Positions 1 to 12,825 are shown, counted from the first letter of the stretch. The stretch: DNA of 64,000 nucleotides from Antedon mediterranea (GCF_964355755.1 NC_092678.1:7908922-7972921); one strand, 5' to 3'. Translations and numbers: made by a program. The notes: generated by a model from the letters alone, not told the origin.

Positions 1-919
1 TGTGTTTTGTCTGCTTGTGAAATGTTACTTTTCTTTGTTTTCAATGGGATTACACTGCAGTGATGTCGACAACATTATACATCGAAATTCAGTTATTTTT
101 GTAAACACACATATCTCCCCCCTCCCCACTTTTTTTTGGTGGACTGGGGGAAGGGGGATCCTGATGTCACAGCTGCAGTTCAGCCTGCAACTCAATACAT
201 GAAACAGGTACTGAATGATGTTTCATTTTATGAAAACCGCATAAAATAATCACGATTATTGAAACAAAATTAGACATTGGTATAAGTAATGAATTAAAAA
301 AGTAGAAATAAAAGAAGCGCCAAATTTGAATAAATATGTAAGTCATGTTTAGGTAAGTTTTAATTTATAAAGAATAGGTTTAAGCAATTAAGAAATATAT
401 GTTTGTCAATTAACTTTAATTTGACATTTGATGAATGTTTTGTTCACATTCATATTCAATATCTAAGGTATAAAAATAGAAATTTTGTTCTCATAGCCCA
501 CCGTTTAAACTAAATTATGTTATAATAACCGTAGGTTGTAAATTATATTTTATTTGTATTACCAAATGAATGGATCTTTTTAAAGGATACATTATTAAAT
601 TAGGTTTATTGTAGGCATATTTGTATAGGCATGTTGCATGTCATGGCAAAATATCTTCTATTTTTTTAAATCAAACTGTAGCGATAGTAGGCCTAGTGTC
701 ACTTAACCCTGAATGGAATGAAAATAATTAAATGGCAAAGATTATACATATGTGTTACCAAAATTGCATGGCATTTATGCATTGATTTTTGCATTACATA
801 TATTGAACTAATGAATTATTAATCAAAAGAAAAAAAGAAAAGTAACTATAAAAAAATACCTGTATTCAGTGAATTGCCCGACGTGCAATATCCTTCAAAG
901 AAAGAGAAATACAAAGTAA
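1..919. other. AT-rich intronic or intergenic DNA, no gene seen
   Basis: No credible coding region on either strand; the only ORFs are under 70 codons and have no recognisable motif. A minus-strand segment near 860-893 is bounded by AG and GT and could be a 33-nt exon, but this is too weak to call. Confidence 0.5.
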
Positions 920-1986
920 TTGTTATTATAAAAAAATTTATTTATATTTTGATAATTCAAAACAAAATAACTACATAAACAAAATGTAGTAAATGTCACT
1001 TAAATGATATTTAAATTGTAAAATATTATTTTACAACTGAACATTTATTTTGATTTATTATATTATTTTACGAAAAATAAAAACAATTCATAGTGAATTC
1101 ATTAAAAAGAAGTTGTTTATTTTTGGGGTTGGGCGTGGGGAGTGGTTTAAACTTATAATCACATAATAATATAATTATATATTAATTATTTTGTTATAGT
1201 TGTCCAACAATGTAAAATACAATTTCTAATTTAACTTTTTTATTAAAACTAAATTGTAGTACAGTAAATACATTATACTTTATGTAATCCATATATTGTA
1301 TGCTTTAGTAGGTCAAAAATAATATGTTAAATAATAAAGATTTTGTAAATATATTTTAATAACTTATTTTCTTAAAACAAAATGTTTACACCAAATTCAA
1401 ATCATTAGCAACAATAATAAATGTATTATCTAATATGTAATACAGATTCACTTTCAATTGTTAGATTTTACAAAAATAAATAGTTCAATCATGGTGGATA
1501 AATTAAAAAAATGTTGATTTTAAAATTTGTTTTACTGTAAATAATCATGAAATCATAAGGTACATATTATTAGTCCATTATTACAATTGAACCTACAACA
1601 ATACATGCACTGTATTGTCTCAACATTTTAATGTCAAAATATATATTTTTATTTTAATAATTTTTATTATCATAAAACAAAATCACTACATAAACAAATA
1701 CTAATTATTTATTAACATTTGTTATAATGATATTTATATTGTGACAGTTACAATAACAATTTATTTTGAATTATTATAATATTATTCAAAAAAATAAAAT
1801 TCGTTCATGTTGGATGAGCAAAAAGCTATTGATTTTTAAGATATTTTTTACAAGATCACAAATTGTGAAATTATGTAATAATATTAATCCATTATCATTG
1901 TTTAACCAACAATGTAAAATAATTTGTAATTTAATTTCTAAATTTAAACCAAATTGATAAAAGTAAGCAAACATAAGCACACTTAC

Positions 1987-2058
1987 AGTGTTTCCAATGC
2001 TGTCAAACCAGCAAATGCATTGGCTGGTAATGTACTTATTTGGTTCCTGTACAAAGAC
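1987..2058 (-). CDS. Single 72-nt leucine-rich-repeat exon
   Basis: On the minus strand a pyrimidine-rich acceptor (TTTTACTTTTAAG) precedes 72 nt that end at a consensus donor, GTAAGT. Read in phase 2 the exon encodes one complete 24-residue LRR, SL then YRNQISTLPANAFAGL then TALETL. It matches the LxxNxIxxLPxxAFxGLxxLxxL pattern of typical extracellular LRRs. Symmetric phase-2 exons of 72 nt holding one repeat are known from genes such as LGR receptors and Slit. It is too short for ORF callers. It probably belongs to the same minus-strand gene as the SRCR and signal-peptide exons at higher coordinates, but linkage to them is inferred from strand and order only. Confidence 0.8.
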
Positions 2059-3346
2059 CTTAAAAGTAAAAAGAATGCACAGTATAAGTAAATCACAATA
2101 TCCAAGCTGTTTTTAAATTATTTTAGTTTTTCTGTCACCTCAAATGTTGAAATGTCTACATTCCTGTACATTATACAGTAGTTATACTGCATGTACTCTA
2201 TTGTATGTACTTTAGTTATGTACAAAATATACTATGTTAAAATAAAAATGTGGTAAATATATTTAAATGACTTATTTTCACAAAAGAAAATTTTACACCA
2301 AATTCAAATGGCTTGTTAGCAACCATACAATAAATGTATTATCTAATATGTAATACATATTTAGTATCTTACACAAATAAATAGTTCAATTATGGTGGAT
2401 ACATTTTAAAATTGTTGCTTTTTAAATTGGTTTTACTGTAAATAATCATTGAATCATAAAGTACATATTAGTCCATTATTACAATTGAACTTACAATACA
2501 TGCACTGTATTGTATCAACATTTTAATGTCAAAATATAAAATATATATTTAATAATTTTTATTCTCATAAAACAAAATCACTACATAAACAAATAGTAAT
2601 TATTATAATGATATTTATATAGTGATTGATTTTGAATTATTATGTATTACACAAAAATAAAATACATTCATGTTGAATGAACTAAAAACTAGTGATTTTT
2701 TATAAGATGATCACAATATATATTTATATTTCAATAATTTTTTTCTTATAAGACAAACTTACAACATAAACAAATATTAATTATTTAGTAACATTTGTTA
2801 TAACGGATATTTATATTGTGATATTTACAATAACAATTATTTTGAATTATATATTATAAAAAGTTCATTCATGTTGGATGAGCAAAAAACTAGTGATTTT
2901 TAAGATATGTTTTACAAGATCACAAATTGTGAAATTATATAATAATATTAATGCAAGCACTGTTTGTATCAATATTTTAATAATGTCAAAATATATAATA
3001 TGTATTTATATTTTGATGATTTTTTTCTCATAAGACAAAATTACAACATAAAGAAATACTAATTATTTAGTATAACAATCATTATAATGATATTTATATT
3101 GTGAAATTTTACAATTAATATTATTTTAAATTATTATGTATTACACAAAAATAAAGTTCATTCATGGTGGATGAACTAAAAACTAGTGATTTATAAAGAT
3201 ATTTTTTATAAGGTCACAAATTGTGAAATTATATAATAATATTATCCATTATCATTGTTTAACCAACAATTTAAAATAATTTGTAATTTAATTTCTAAAT
3301 TAAAACAAAATAGGTAAAAGTAAGGAAACATAAGCAATACACTTAC

Positions 3347-3409
3347 AGTATTTTCAATGCTGTCAAACCAACAAATGCATTGGCTGGTAATGTACTTATT
3401 TGGTTACCG
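3347..3409 (-). pseudogene. Damaged duplicate of the LRR exon
   Basis: Homologous to the exon at 1987-2058, with the same GTAAGT donor and an open NQISTLPANAFVGLTAL stretch. About 18 bases that include the splice acceptor and the first codons of the repeat are missing, so the exon probably cannot be spliced in correctly. It arose with the surrounding intron duplication. It could still be used if a cryptic acceptor exists upstream; transcripts would settle this. Confidence 0.65.
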
Positions 3410-4179
3410 TAAAAGTAAAAAGAATGCACAGTATAAGTAAATCACAATATCCAAGCTGTTTTTAAATTATTTTAGTTTTTCTGTCACCTCAAATGTTGAA
3501 ATGTCTACATTCCTGTACATTATACAGTAGTTATACTGCATGTACTCTATTGTATGTACTTTAGTGATGTCAAAATATACTATGTTAAAATAAAAATGTT
3601 GTAAATATATTTTAATAACTTATTTTATTAAAATAAAATATCTACAACAAATTCAAATTGTTTATAATATATATATAATAAATGTATTATCTAAAAAGTA
3701 ATACAGATTCAGTTTATTTAAATTGTTATATCTTACAAAAATAAATAGTTCAATCATGGTTGATAAATTAGAGGGAAAATGTAGCTTTTAAAATTCGTTT
3801 TACTGTATAATCACATTATGAAATTATTGAAGTACATAGTAGTCCATTATTACAATTGAAGTACATATTAGTATATTATTACAATTGAACCTACAATACA
3901 TGCATTGTATTATAAACATTTGAATGATGTCAAAATATAAAATTAATTAAAGTAAATATTCTTCTCAAAACGTATGAATGTATAGTTCTACGTGATATTG
4001 TTCACTATAGGTTTAATTATGTTACTCTGCACCTTATATCCTAATTTGGGTTTTATTTAGAGTGATCCCTTTGTTCTTATAACTATGGCATGTGATGCCA
4101 CTGCCTCTTTTTACCACTCAAACAAATAAAAACTTGGTTATACTGATCGGTGTAATAAATGTTTATTTATTGAAGTTCA

Positions 4180-4360
4180 TGACAGTTGTTGAATTTGAAT
4201 TTAATTATCAAGAAAGAAAGAAAAAATTACTACATAAACAAATACTAGTTATTTAGTAACAATGATTATGATATTATTATGATATTTATATTATGAAATT
4301 ATCAATCAAATTATTATATCCTCCAAAAAAAAAGTTTACTCATGAACAAGAAAGTGAATT
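4180..4360. repeat. Partial copy of the LRR-intron unit
   Basis: Contains the 'actacataaacaaatact' and 'agttatttagtaacaatg' segments of the units at 1640-3960. It lies immediately before the LINE insertion; the sequence resumes with a related copy at about 10960, so the LINE and the element inside it appear to have inserted into this repeat. Confidence 0.55.
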
Positions 4361-4434
4361 GTTTTTATATGTCATTTTCTTCCCAAATGAACCCCTGTAC
4401 CGAAACATTTCCTAACCAAGATGGATTAAATAAT

Positions 4435-5925
4435 TAAATCTTCAACCCATACGCAGACTATGATAAACATGTTCATGACTTTGACCCTGATACCAATTTC
4501 TTCTCTTCCTCTATCCAGCCCAATTGTAAGTACTATCAACCTGACCAACTAACCAACTTAATTGGAGAGCTCAGTAACGTGAAACACTTTTCTTCCTTGC
4601 ATATTAATTCTAGAAGTTTACTTCATAACATTGATTCTTTCAAATTATTTTTAACCAATGTAAAATATGATTTCGATATAATTGCAGTCTCGGAAACCTG
4701 GTTGAAAGATGATAATCCATTAACCAATATCTCCAGTTATTCTTTCATTTCAAAAAACAGACTAGGGCGGGCTGGTGGAGGTGTAGGGCTGTATGTTCGA
4801 AATAACAATGTGTTCAAAGAGAGAACTGATCTTTTCTTAGACCCCTCCCTATGCGACTCCCTTTTTATTGAACTTGAACTTGAATCCAATCAAAACATTA
4901 TTGTTGGTGTAATCTATAGGGCACCATCTCTTGATACGAATGCTTTTATTGACGCTTTTGATCTCCTGTTAAATAATCTAGCAAAAACCAACAGAAAAAT
5001 TTACTTATTAGGTGATTTTAACATTGACCTACTTAAACATCAGTCCGATAATCAATCCAACAATTTTGTTAACTCTGTCTTTAGTAATTTCCTTTTACCC
5101 TTAATCAATAGACCAACTCGTATTACCCGAACGTCAGCAACATTAATTGACAACATATTATCTAATCAAATTGAATCATCAAGTCTATCTGGACTTTTCT
5201 ATAGTGACATTAGTGATCATTTGCCCATTTTTAACATTACACCCTTATCAAATATACCAAACCGTCCCAAAAACTATGTAAGCCCTAATCATACCTACAG
5301 AAAATTTAACGAAACAAATATTTCAAACATAAACAACGATTTGTCTAACATGAATTGGACTGGTGTTTATGGTACGGATGATCCTAATATTGCTTTACTT
5401 TCATTTGAAACTGAATTCAAACGACTGTATGATAAACATTTTCCAATTCAAGAGCAGTCTGCAGGGAAAAAAAAAATAAAGACCTGGATGACGGATGAAC
5501 TCTTAAATTCAATAAAGCATAAACAAAAACTGTATTCCAAATCCCTCCGCTATCCGAATGACAAAAACATAAATGAATATAAGCAATTCCGTAACTCCCT
5601 TAACTCTTTAATAAAATTAACAAAACGCGATTATTATGAAAAAAAGTTTAAGCAGCAGAAAGATAATATCAAAGGAACATGGACAATTATAAATAGTCTC
5701 ATAAAAACGAATGAAAGTAAGCATTTCGAAGAGTCCACTATAAATTGCGAAGGAAACTTAACGGATGATCCCAACATAATTTCAAATCATTTAAATAATT
5801 TTTTTGTTAATATTGGACCTACTCTCGCCAAAAATATAGACACATCTAATGCAAATTTTAAGGATTACCTCCCTCCGCCATTCATAAATTCTTTATTTCT
5901 CAATCTTGTGACTGCTTTTGAGATA
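4435..5925 (+). pseudogene. LINE endonuclease (EEP fold) and linker
   Basis: An apurinic-type endonuclease would nick the target DNA for target-primed reverse transcription. Visible motifs are the N-terminal HINSRSLLHN, then VSETWL, YRAPS, GDFNIDL and the C-terminal SDHLPIF box. The reading frame is already open upstream of the first start-like codon, from 4435, where an in-frame TAA separates it from a possible ATG at 4387. Near 5915-5930 the frame slips relative to the RT, so EN and RT are not joined in this copy. The linker before the RT (about 5450-5900) is lysine-rich and typical of these elements. Confidence 0.8.
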
Positions 5926-7422
5926 TTGTTATGCGCCTCAAAAATAGTAAAGCACCTGGCATTGATGATATTAACCCGTCTATTATTAAACAACTTATCC
6001 CTTTTCTTTCCAAACCCCTCTGCTACATTTTCAATCTTTGTTTTGTAAATGGCACCTTTCCTGACACCCTTAAACTAGCTAAAGTAACTCCTATTTTTAA
6101 AACTGGTGACAAATCTGATTCCAGTAATTACCGTCCTATATCAGTGCTACCGATCTTTTCCAAAATACTTGAACGCCTTATTTATGATCGAACATACAAT
6201 TATCTTAAAAAAAATAGTATACTTTACAATAAACAATTTGGCTGTCGTAAGAACTATAATACATCCACCGCACTTCTTCAATTAACAAATGAAATTGTTG
6301 GGGCTTTCGAGAGGGGTGAATTTGCCATTGGTATTTTCATTGACCTCTCGAAGGCCTTTGATACAATTGATCACGATATTTTATTATATAAGTTACATAC
6401 TTATGGAATCCGTGGCCCTGTATATAATTTATTCAAAAGCTACCTTTCAAACCGCAAGCAATGCACCAAATTTAAACACACCCTTTCTGATTTTCTTCCT
6501 ATTATTTGTGGAGTCCCTCAAGGTTCCTTGCTTGGGCCTCTATTATTTTTATTATACATAAATGATATCCATAATGCCTCAAATATGTTTTCTTTTCTGT
6601 TGTATGCTGATGACACAACCCTTATTTACACTGATAAAAATATAGATTCCCTTTTTAAAATATCAACCGAAAATCTACCCAAAATTTTAACATACTTTTC
6701 TGCAAACAAACTTTCTGTTAATCTAAAGAAGTGCTGTTGTATGGTGTTCAAAAATTCACAAATACCACTAAATACTAGTACTTTTAAACTAAAAATTAAA
6801 GATCAATTAATACCTATTGTTGAGAAAACTAAATTTCTTGGTGTTTATCTGGACTGTAAGCTAAATTGGAAACATCAGATTAATCAAGTCGAAAACAAAA
6901 TATCCAAAAGTTCTGGTATCATATATAGATTATCATCTTTCATCCCTCAAAACATACTCCGGATTCTTTACTGTTCACTAATCCTCCCTTACCTCACTTA
7001 CTGTAATATTATTTGGGGTAATACATACCCGTCCTACTTAAACAAACTGTTATTGATCCAAAAGAAAACCGTAAGATACATAGCAAATGCTCCTCCTTTA
7101 TCCCATTCCAATCCTTTATTTTCTTCATTTGGTCTTCTTAAAATTCAGGATATTAACCATCTTCAACAAAGTGTTTTCCTCTATTCATGGCTAAACTCGA
7201 TCCTGCCATCACACTTTGATGATTTATTTAGTTTCAATCTTAATTTTCATAACCACAGTACTCGGAGCGCAAATCAAATACGTATTCCTTTTTTAAAAAC
7301 TACTTCATTAAGTTCACTGGTCCTAAACTTTGGATAACGTACCAGTTAATATAAAAAGTGCTTTGTCTAAGAAGAGTTTTTCTTTTAAATTGAAACGGCA
7401 CCTCTTATCTAGTTATGTTTAA
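5926..7422 (+). pseudogene. LINE reverse transcriptase
   Basis: Non-LTR reverse transcriptase. Motifs in order are KAPGIDDI, NYRPISVLPIFSKILE, FIDLSKAFDTIDHDIL, GVPQGSLLGPLLFLLYIND and the catalytic YADD (about 6604), followed by the C-terminal FLGVYLD and LPYLTYCNIIWG segments. The frame is open from about 5926 to 7337. It then slips near 7315-7337, and the usual C-terminal tail is readable in another frame to a stop at 7422. With the EN/RT slip this makes at least two frameshifts, so the copy is presumably dead. Confidence 0.85.
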
Positions 7423-7558
7423 TTATCCTTTCACTCATTGTAGTTTTGATATTTAGTCTTTTCGGTACCCTGAATCTAAAAGTCTTCATTACTGTTTTTG
7501 TCCTGTTTCCGGTTCCCGTGTTGTCCTGTTTTTTTTCCATTTTCTATGGGCTGCCTTA

Positions 7559-10500
7559 TAGGCTAGTCAATCTAGCATTTTGAGTGAAACAAATTGCAAA
7601 CACAGATTTTTTTTTTCTAAATAGTTACATATGATAAGGTGATTATTTTTTGAGCATCACACCTCTGACACTCATCCCGAAGGTATGCAAATTAGCTTAA
7701 ATATGCAAATTAGAGTGAAATTACAGTGTTACCATATCTTAAAAACTACTAATCGTAGACAGTTCATTTTTGCACAGTCTGGTTCAGAATATATATATTT
7801 ATATTTGCTCTTATGAGACATTTTACATAAAAATGTCCGGAAGTACCAAATTTTGACCCTTGACCCCATTTCTCAACATTTACATAAATATGTGATTAAA
7901 ATGTCTGTAGAGACTTTATTTTTGACCCAATGACTTGGATATTGTTTTTCAATACCCACCATAGAACTGTATTATAATTCCTAAAATCACAACTTCGTCA
8001 CGCACCTCGAAAGTATGCAAATTAGTAGTACAAGTAATATTAAATATGCAAATTAGGGAGTGAAATTACAGCGTTGCCATATCTTGAGAACCGCTAATGC
8101 TAGAGTGTTGATTTTGTCACTAAAATATTTAAAATGTATATATTTATATTTGCTGTAATGAGACATTTTACAAAAAAATCCCCGGAACTACGACATTTGA
8201 CCCTCGACCCCATTTCTCAATATTGCATATATAATGAAATCTAAAATGTCTGTAGAGACTTTGTTTTGCCCTCAAATGACTCGGATACAGGTTTCTAATA
8301 GCTAACATAGGAATGTTTAGTAAATCTCAAAATCACATCTGTATCACTCACCTTCAAAGTATGCAAATTATTAGTACAAGTTACATGAAATATGCAAATT
8401 AGGGGGTGAAATTACAGGTTCCTATATGTATCGAAAACCGCTAAGGTAGAGAGTTGATTTTTTCAAAAACTTGTTCAGAATGTACATATTTATATTTGCT
8501 CTAATGAAATATTTTACGAAAAAAATGACCGGAAATACAACAATTGACCCTTGACCCTATTTATCAATGTTTGCATACTTAATGCGACTAAAATGTCTGT
8601 AGATAATTTTTTTGGACTCAAATGACTCGGATACAGTTTTCCTATGGTCAGCATAGGACCTCTTTGTAATTCCCAAAATCACATCTTTGTCACATACCTT
8701 GAAAGTATGCAAATTAAATTACAGTCTTCCCATATCTCGAAAACCATTAATGCTAGAGAGTTGATTTGAATTCAGAGTTGATTCAGAATGTACATATTTA
8801 TATTCGCTGTAATGAAACATTTTACGCAAAAATTGTCTTGATTGAATTATGACATTTGACCCTTAACCCTATTTCTCAATATTTTCATATAATTCAACTA
8901 AAATATCTGTACAGACTGTTTTGGCCTCAAATGACTCAGATACAGGTTTTCTATAGCCAGCATAGAACTGTTAGTAATTCTCAAAATCACACCATTTGTT
9001 ACTTCCCTAGAAAATATGCAACTTAGTAGTACAAGAGGTGAAAGTTGCCATATCTCTATCGGTCATTAGCGTTTTTCGAGATACATAAGGCTGTAATTTG
9101 CATATTTCATATAACTTGTACTAATAATTTGCATACTTTCGAGTTGCTTGACTTTTGGAATTACTAAACGATCCTATACTGGCTATATAAAACCTGTATT
9201 CAAGTCATTTGAGGCCAAAACAAAGTCTGTACATACATTTTAGTTGCATTATATGCAAATATTGAGAAATAGGTTCGAGGGTCAAATGTCATACTTTCGA
9301 TAATTTTTTTTTTCAATAATGACCCAGATACAGGTTTTCTATAGCCAGCATAGAACTGTTTAGTAATTCTCAAAATCACACCTCGGTTACTTCGCTTGAA
9401 AGTATGTAAATCAGTAGTAAAAGAAAGTTGCCATATCTCTCTCTCTCGGTCATTAGCGTTTTCGAGATACATAAGGCAATTCACTGTAATTTGCATATTT
9501 CATATAGCTTGTACTACTAATTTGCATACTTTTGAGGTGCTTGACTTATACTGGCTATATAAAACCTGTATCCGAGTCATTTGAGGCCAAAACAAAGTCT
9601 GTACATACATTTTAGTTGCATTATATGCAAATATTGAAAAATAATAATAATAATATCCTGAATTTATATAGCGCCTAATGTTGTGAAACCTCTAAGCGCT
9701 GTACATAAACTAATACGAAAAAAGGGAATTCCAACCATGCCAAAACGAAGGCGTGATTTTGGGAATTACAAAGCGGTCCTATGCTGACTATAGGAAACAT
9801 GTATCCGAGTTATTTGAGTCCAAAACAAAGTCTCTACAGACATTTTAGTCGCATTATGTATGCAAACATTGATAAATGGGGTCGAGGGTCAATTGTTGTA
9901 TTTCCGGTCATTTTTTCGTAAAATGTTTCATTAAAGTAAATATAAATATGTACATTCTGAACAAGTTATTGAAAAAATCAACTCTCTAGCCTTAGTGGTT
10001 TTCGATATATAGGAACCTTTAATTTCACCCTCTAATTTGCATATTTCATGTAACTTGTACTAATAATTTGCATACTTTGGAGGTGAGTGATACAGGTGTG
10101 ATTTTGAGATCTACTAAACAGTCTCTACAGACATTTTAGTTTCATTTATATATGCAATATTGAGAAATGGGGTCGAGGGTCAAATGTCATACTTCCGGTC
10201 AATTTTTTGTAAAATGTTTCATTGGAGCAAATAGAAATATGTATATTCTGAATACGGCTGTAAAAAATCAGCTCTCTAGCATTAGTGGTTTTCGAGATAC
10301 AGGACAACTGTAATTTTGTCCCCTTATTTGCATATTTTATTTAAATTGTACTACTAATTTGCATACTTTCGAGGTGTGTGACAAATGTGTGATTTTGGGA
10401 ATTACAAAGTGATCCTATGCTGGCTATTAGGAACCTATGTCTGGGTCATTTGAGGGCAAAATAAAGTCTCTACAGACATTTTAGTCACATTGTATATGCA

Positions 10501-10832
10501 AACATTGAGAAATGGGGTCGAAGGTCAAATGTTGTACTTCCGGTCATTTTTTCGTAAAATATTTCATAAGAGTAAATATAAATATATACATTTTGGATAG
10601 ATCAGTGAAAAAATCAACTCTCTCGGACTAGTAGTTTTTGAGATATGGTAACCCTGTAATTTCACCCTAATTTGCATATTTAAGCTAATTTGCATATCAT
10701 CGGGATGAGTGACAGATGTGTGATGCTCAAATTTTGATCTCCTCATCATATATGACCATTTAAAAAAGAAAAATCTCTGTTTGCAATTTGTTTCACTTTG
10801 GCCTGTTTTTTTTTGCTAGATTGACTAGCCTA
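7559..10832. mobile_element. 3.3-kb foldback element with long inverted repeats
   Basis: The ends are inverted copies, TAGGCTAGTCAATCTAGCA on the left and its complement on the right, flanked by TTA at 7556-7558 and 10833-10835. The LINE 3' UTR reads through once the element and one TTA are removed. Inversion continues inward across almost the whole length. Each arm is made of about 340-bp units, plus-oriented from about 7680 to 9050 and inverted from about 9060 to 10730. A unit holds ATGCAAATTA boxes, 'tatatttatatttgctct', 'gaccggaaat', 'tttgacccttgaccc' and 'aaaatgtctgtagagact'. There is no transposase ORF, so it must be non-autonomous. A 3-bp TTA duplication fits PIF/Harbinger-type insertion. 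The centre (8930-9640) shows a further internal inversion/duplication. Confidence 0.8.
9640..9765. repeat. Short dispersed repeat, (AAT)n plus TATATAGCGCC
   Basis: Starts with (AAT)n, then 'tttatatagcgcctaatg' and 'aagcgctgtacataaac'. It interrupts one unit of the inverted-repeat element. A longer copy of the same family lies at 55031-55345. It resembles a short interspersed element, but no Pol III promoter boxes are evident here. Confidence 0.5.
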
Positions 10833-10959
10833 TTATACAAGCTTTGCTTTTTAGGAATGTTGCCCCTCTTATTTTAATAATTTTTACTGTTAATTTTTAT
10901 TTTCTATGAAAGACAAGAGAAATAAATGTTACTTTGATTGATTGATTGATTGATAGAGT

Positions 10960-11330
10960 TATTTTTATAAATATAAATTTAATAACTTTATGTCATAATA
11001 TTAATCCATTAATATCAATGTAAAATAATGTGTAATTGTATTTTAAATTAAAACCAAACTGGTTAAAATAATCAAACATGTAAAGCTGCCCTTGTTCCAC
11101 ACACAATAGAATCACAAAAAAACTGGTCAAAAGGAGACTTTTCGATGATAAAAATATAAAAATCGCAAAAAAAAAACAATATAGTATAAACTAGCAAATG
11201 TGAAAAATTAAAACATTAAAAATAATACAGAACACTCCACTCTCATTATACAGTAGTTATACTGCATTTACTCTATTGTATGTACTTTAGTGATATCACA
11301 ATATACTATGTTAAAGCTCAGGTACAGGCA
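10960..11330. repeat. Partial LRR-intron unit lacking the exon
   Basis: Left part matches 'taatattaatccattatca' and 'aaaccaaattgataaaa'. Right part matches 'ttatacagtagttatactg' and 'tgtactttagtgatatca' of the units at 1640-3960. The stretch where the LRR exon should be (about 11065-11235) is replaced by unrelated AT-rich sequence. Confidence 0.55.
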
Positions 11331-12214
11331 TGAATTTTAAATACAATATCTGGTTAATTGTACATAAATCAAATATTAGTAACAGAAATCAATACGAAAA
11401 AACATGAATTTCCCTTAATATGGCCAAATACAAAATTTTGCAAAATTCTGCCATAAAAACCAGGAAGACTTTTTTTCAGTAGTTAGGTAGTTTAACCTAA
11501 TGTAATAACATGTCTGGTGACTCCCTAGAAGGTGAAAAAAGATGGTGGATATACGGTGGATAATTTTTGCTATAGCATGAATATAAAAATCTGAAGTTGA
11601 TTAAAAATACCAGGAATGTAAAATTCAAGTTATATTACCTATATTTAGTCATCTGATAACATTTTTTACCACACCGTTTATTTTTCATAGCTTTTCAAAA
11701 TGCCTCTCTTTTTACAAAATTTGTGTACAAAAGAATAGAGATTTTACTGTATAATTTGAACTATCCCCCCACTGATAAGAAAGTGCTTATTTTCAACAAG
11801 CTCGTGTAACACAAATAAAATCGCAAAAATTATGAAACATAGGGGAAACTATAGATCGATAATTATTGGAATGTATGATCAATAGAAATTTTTTGCCCGC
11901 ACCTGGCCTTTAAAACAAAAATGTTATTTTAGTCTACTATCACATTCTTACGTAAAATGTCGTATACGGAAATTGACCAGATTACTGATGAGCCCGTAAA
12001 CTGATTGAAAGGACCTAAATATACTGTAGACCGCCACAAGACCAGTAGTTCCACATTAACAAAATCCACCCACTCCCCATCTGTTCAATATTATGATCCT
12101 GCTGTTTAAATAGCATTGACCTATTATCAAAGAAATATAAATTGTACATTTTGCTCACAGTATGACGTAAATTTAGTTAAATTTCAAAATATCGATAAAA
12201 AAAGTTATACTTAC
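11331..12214. other. Intronic DNA, nothing recognised
   Basis: AT-rich sequence between the last partial LRR unit and the cysteine-rich exon. I find no ORF with a known motif, no clear exon and no repeat family shared with the rest of the window. Confidence 0.4.
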
Positions 12215-12358
12215 AATCTTTGTTATTGGATAATACACATTGTACTTAACAAGCTCTGTATGTATATTTGCATTCCATCGAGTACATCTAGTGTTATTAA
12301 CACATAAACCATCTGAGTAACACGTCCAGACATTACATGCAATATGTTGGGCATTCGA
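12215..12358 (-). pseudogene. Cysteine-rich exon, probably a broken LRR N-terminal cap
   Basis: Minus-strand acceptor ...ATCATTATAG at 12359 and consensus donor GTAAGT below 12215 bound 144 nt. In the phase that continues the SRCR exon (phase 1) it reads ECPTYCM and then stops. In the next frame the rest is fully open and rich in Cys (CNVWTCYSDGLC). LRR N-terminal caps begin C-P-x-x-C-x-C, and the two frames overlap exactly where a CxC would lie. The simplest reading is a cap exon with a small frameshift. Alternatively the exon is real in phase 0 and another exon lies between it and the SRCR domain. It sits between the SRCR exon and the LRR exons, as expected for such a protein. Confidence 0.5.
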
Positions 12359-12825
12359 CTATAATGATTTTGTAAAAATAAACACAAGCAGTAAATAATA
12401 TAATTCAGTAATTCATGTAAAACAACAACATTATCTAGTACTTATTTCTATATTACAATTACATAGTAGAACACTACGATAATGATGATTACTGGTGGTG
12501 TGATAACAATTAGTATTTTAAAGATGAACATACATTCTTATAATTCGATACAGGTGAAATAAAAACATATTATATTTAAGCCTCAATATTACACTGTTTA
12601 ATTTAATGGTATTGTTCATTTCGTCGTGTTAAACAATGGAATATTATATAAGGAGAATAAATGATGCCAAATGTAGCTTTAACCTCTTTTTTCTCTAAAT
12701 GAGTAAAAATATTGAAAATAGAACTTATTTTTATATAATTTATAAACACTCCCTCTTAGTCAATAGTGTATTGTAATATCGTCTGTTAGTACTGAAGTTT
12801 GTATTTAGTGTCAAATTTTCCTTAC

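Larger units (their letters stand above)
920..3960 (-). repeat. Tandem AT-rich intron units carrying an LRR exon
   Basis: Three or four diverged copies of one unit lie head to tail. Each contains, in order on the plus strand, 'aaaacaaaatcactacataaac', 'ttcattcatgttggatga', 'aaccaacaatgtaaaata' and later 'cctgtacattatacagtag'. The clearest pair is about 1640-2520 and 2990-3930; parts also lie at 920-1640 and 2530-2760. Two copies keep an LRR exon on the minus strand, so an exon with its flanking intron was duplicated. Further partial copies lie at 4180-4360 and 10960-11330, on either side of the LINE insertion. Confidence 0.75.
4387..10954 (+). mobile_element. CR1/jockey-type LINE, split by an inverted-repeat element
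   Basis: Coding region 4387-7422, 3' UTR to 7558, then the inverted-repeat element 7559-10832, then the rest of the 3' UTR (10836-10954). The end is 'aataaatgttactttgatt' followed by a (GATT)n tail, the short tandem tail typical of CR1/L2-group LINEs. Its endonuclease/RT layout and motifs fit the jockey/CR1 superfamily; I cannot name the clade. The 5' boundary is uncertain because no target duplication was found. Insertion is into an intron unit of the minus-strand SRCR/LRR gene. Confidence 0.8.

Noticed and set aside
860-893. 33-nt minus-strand segment with AG/GT borders and LRR-compatible phase
   Set aside because: The peptide has no LRR pattern and such borders are common by chance.
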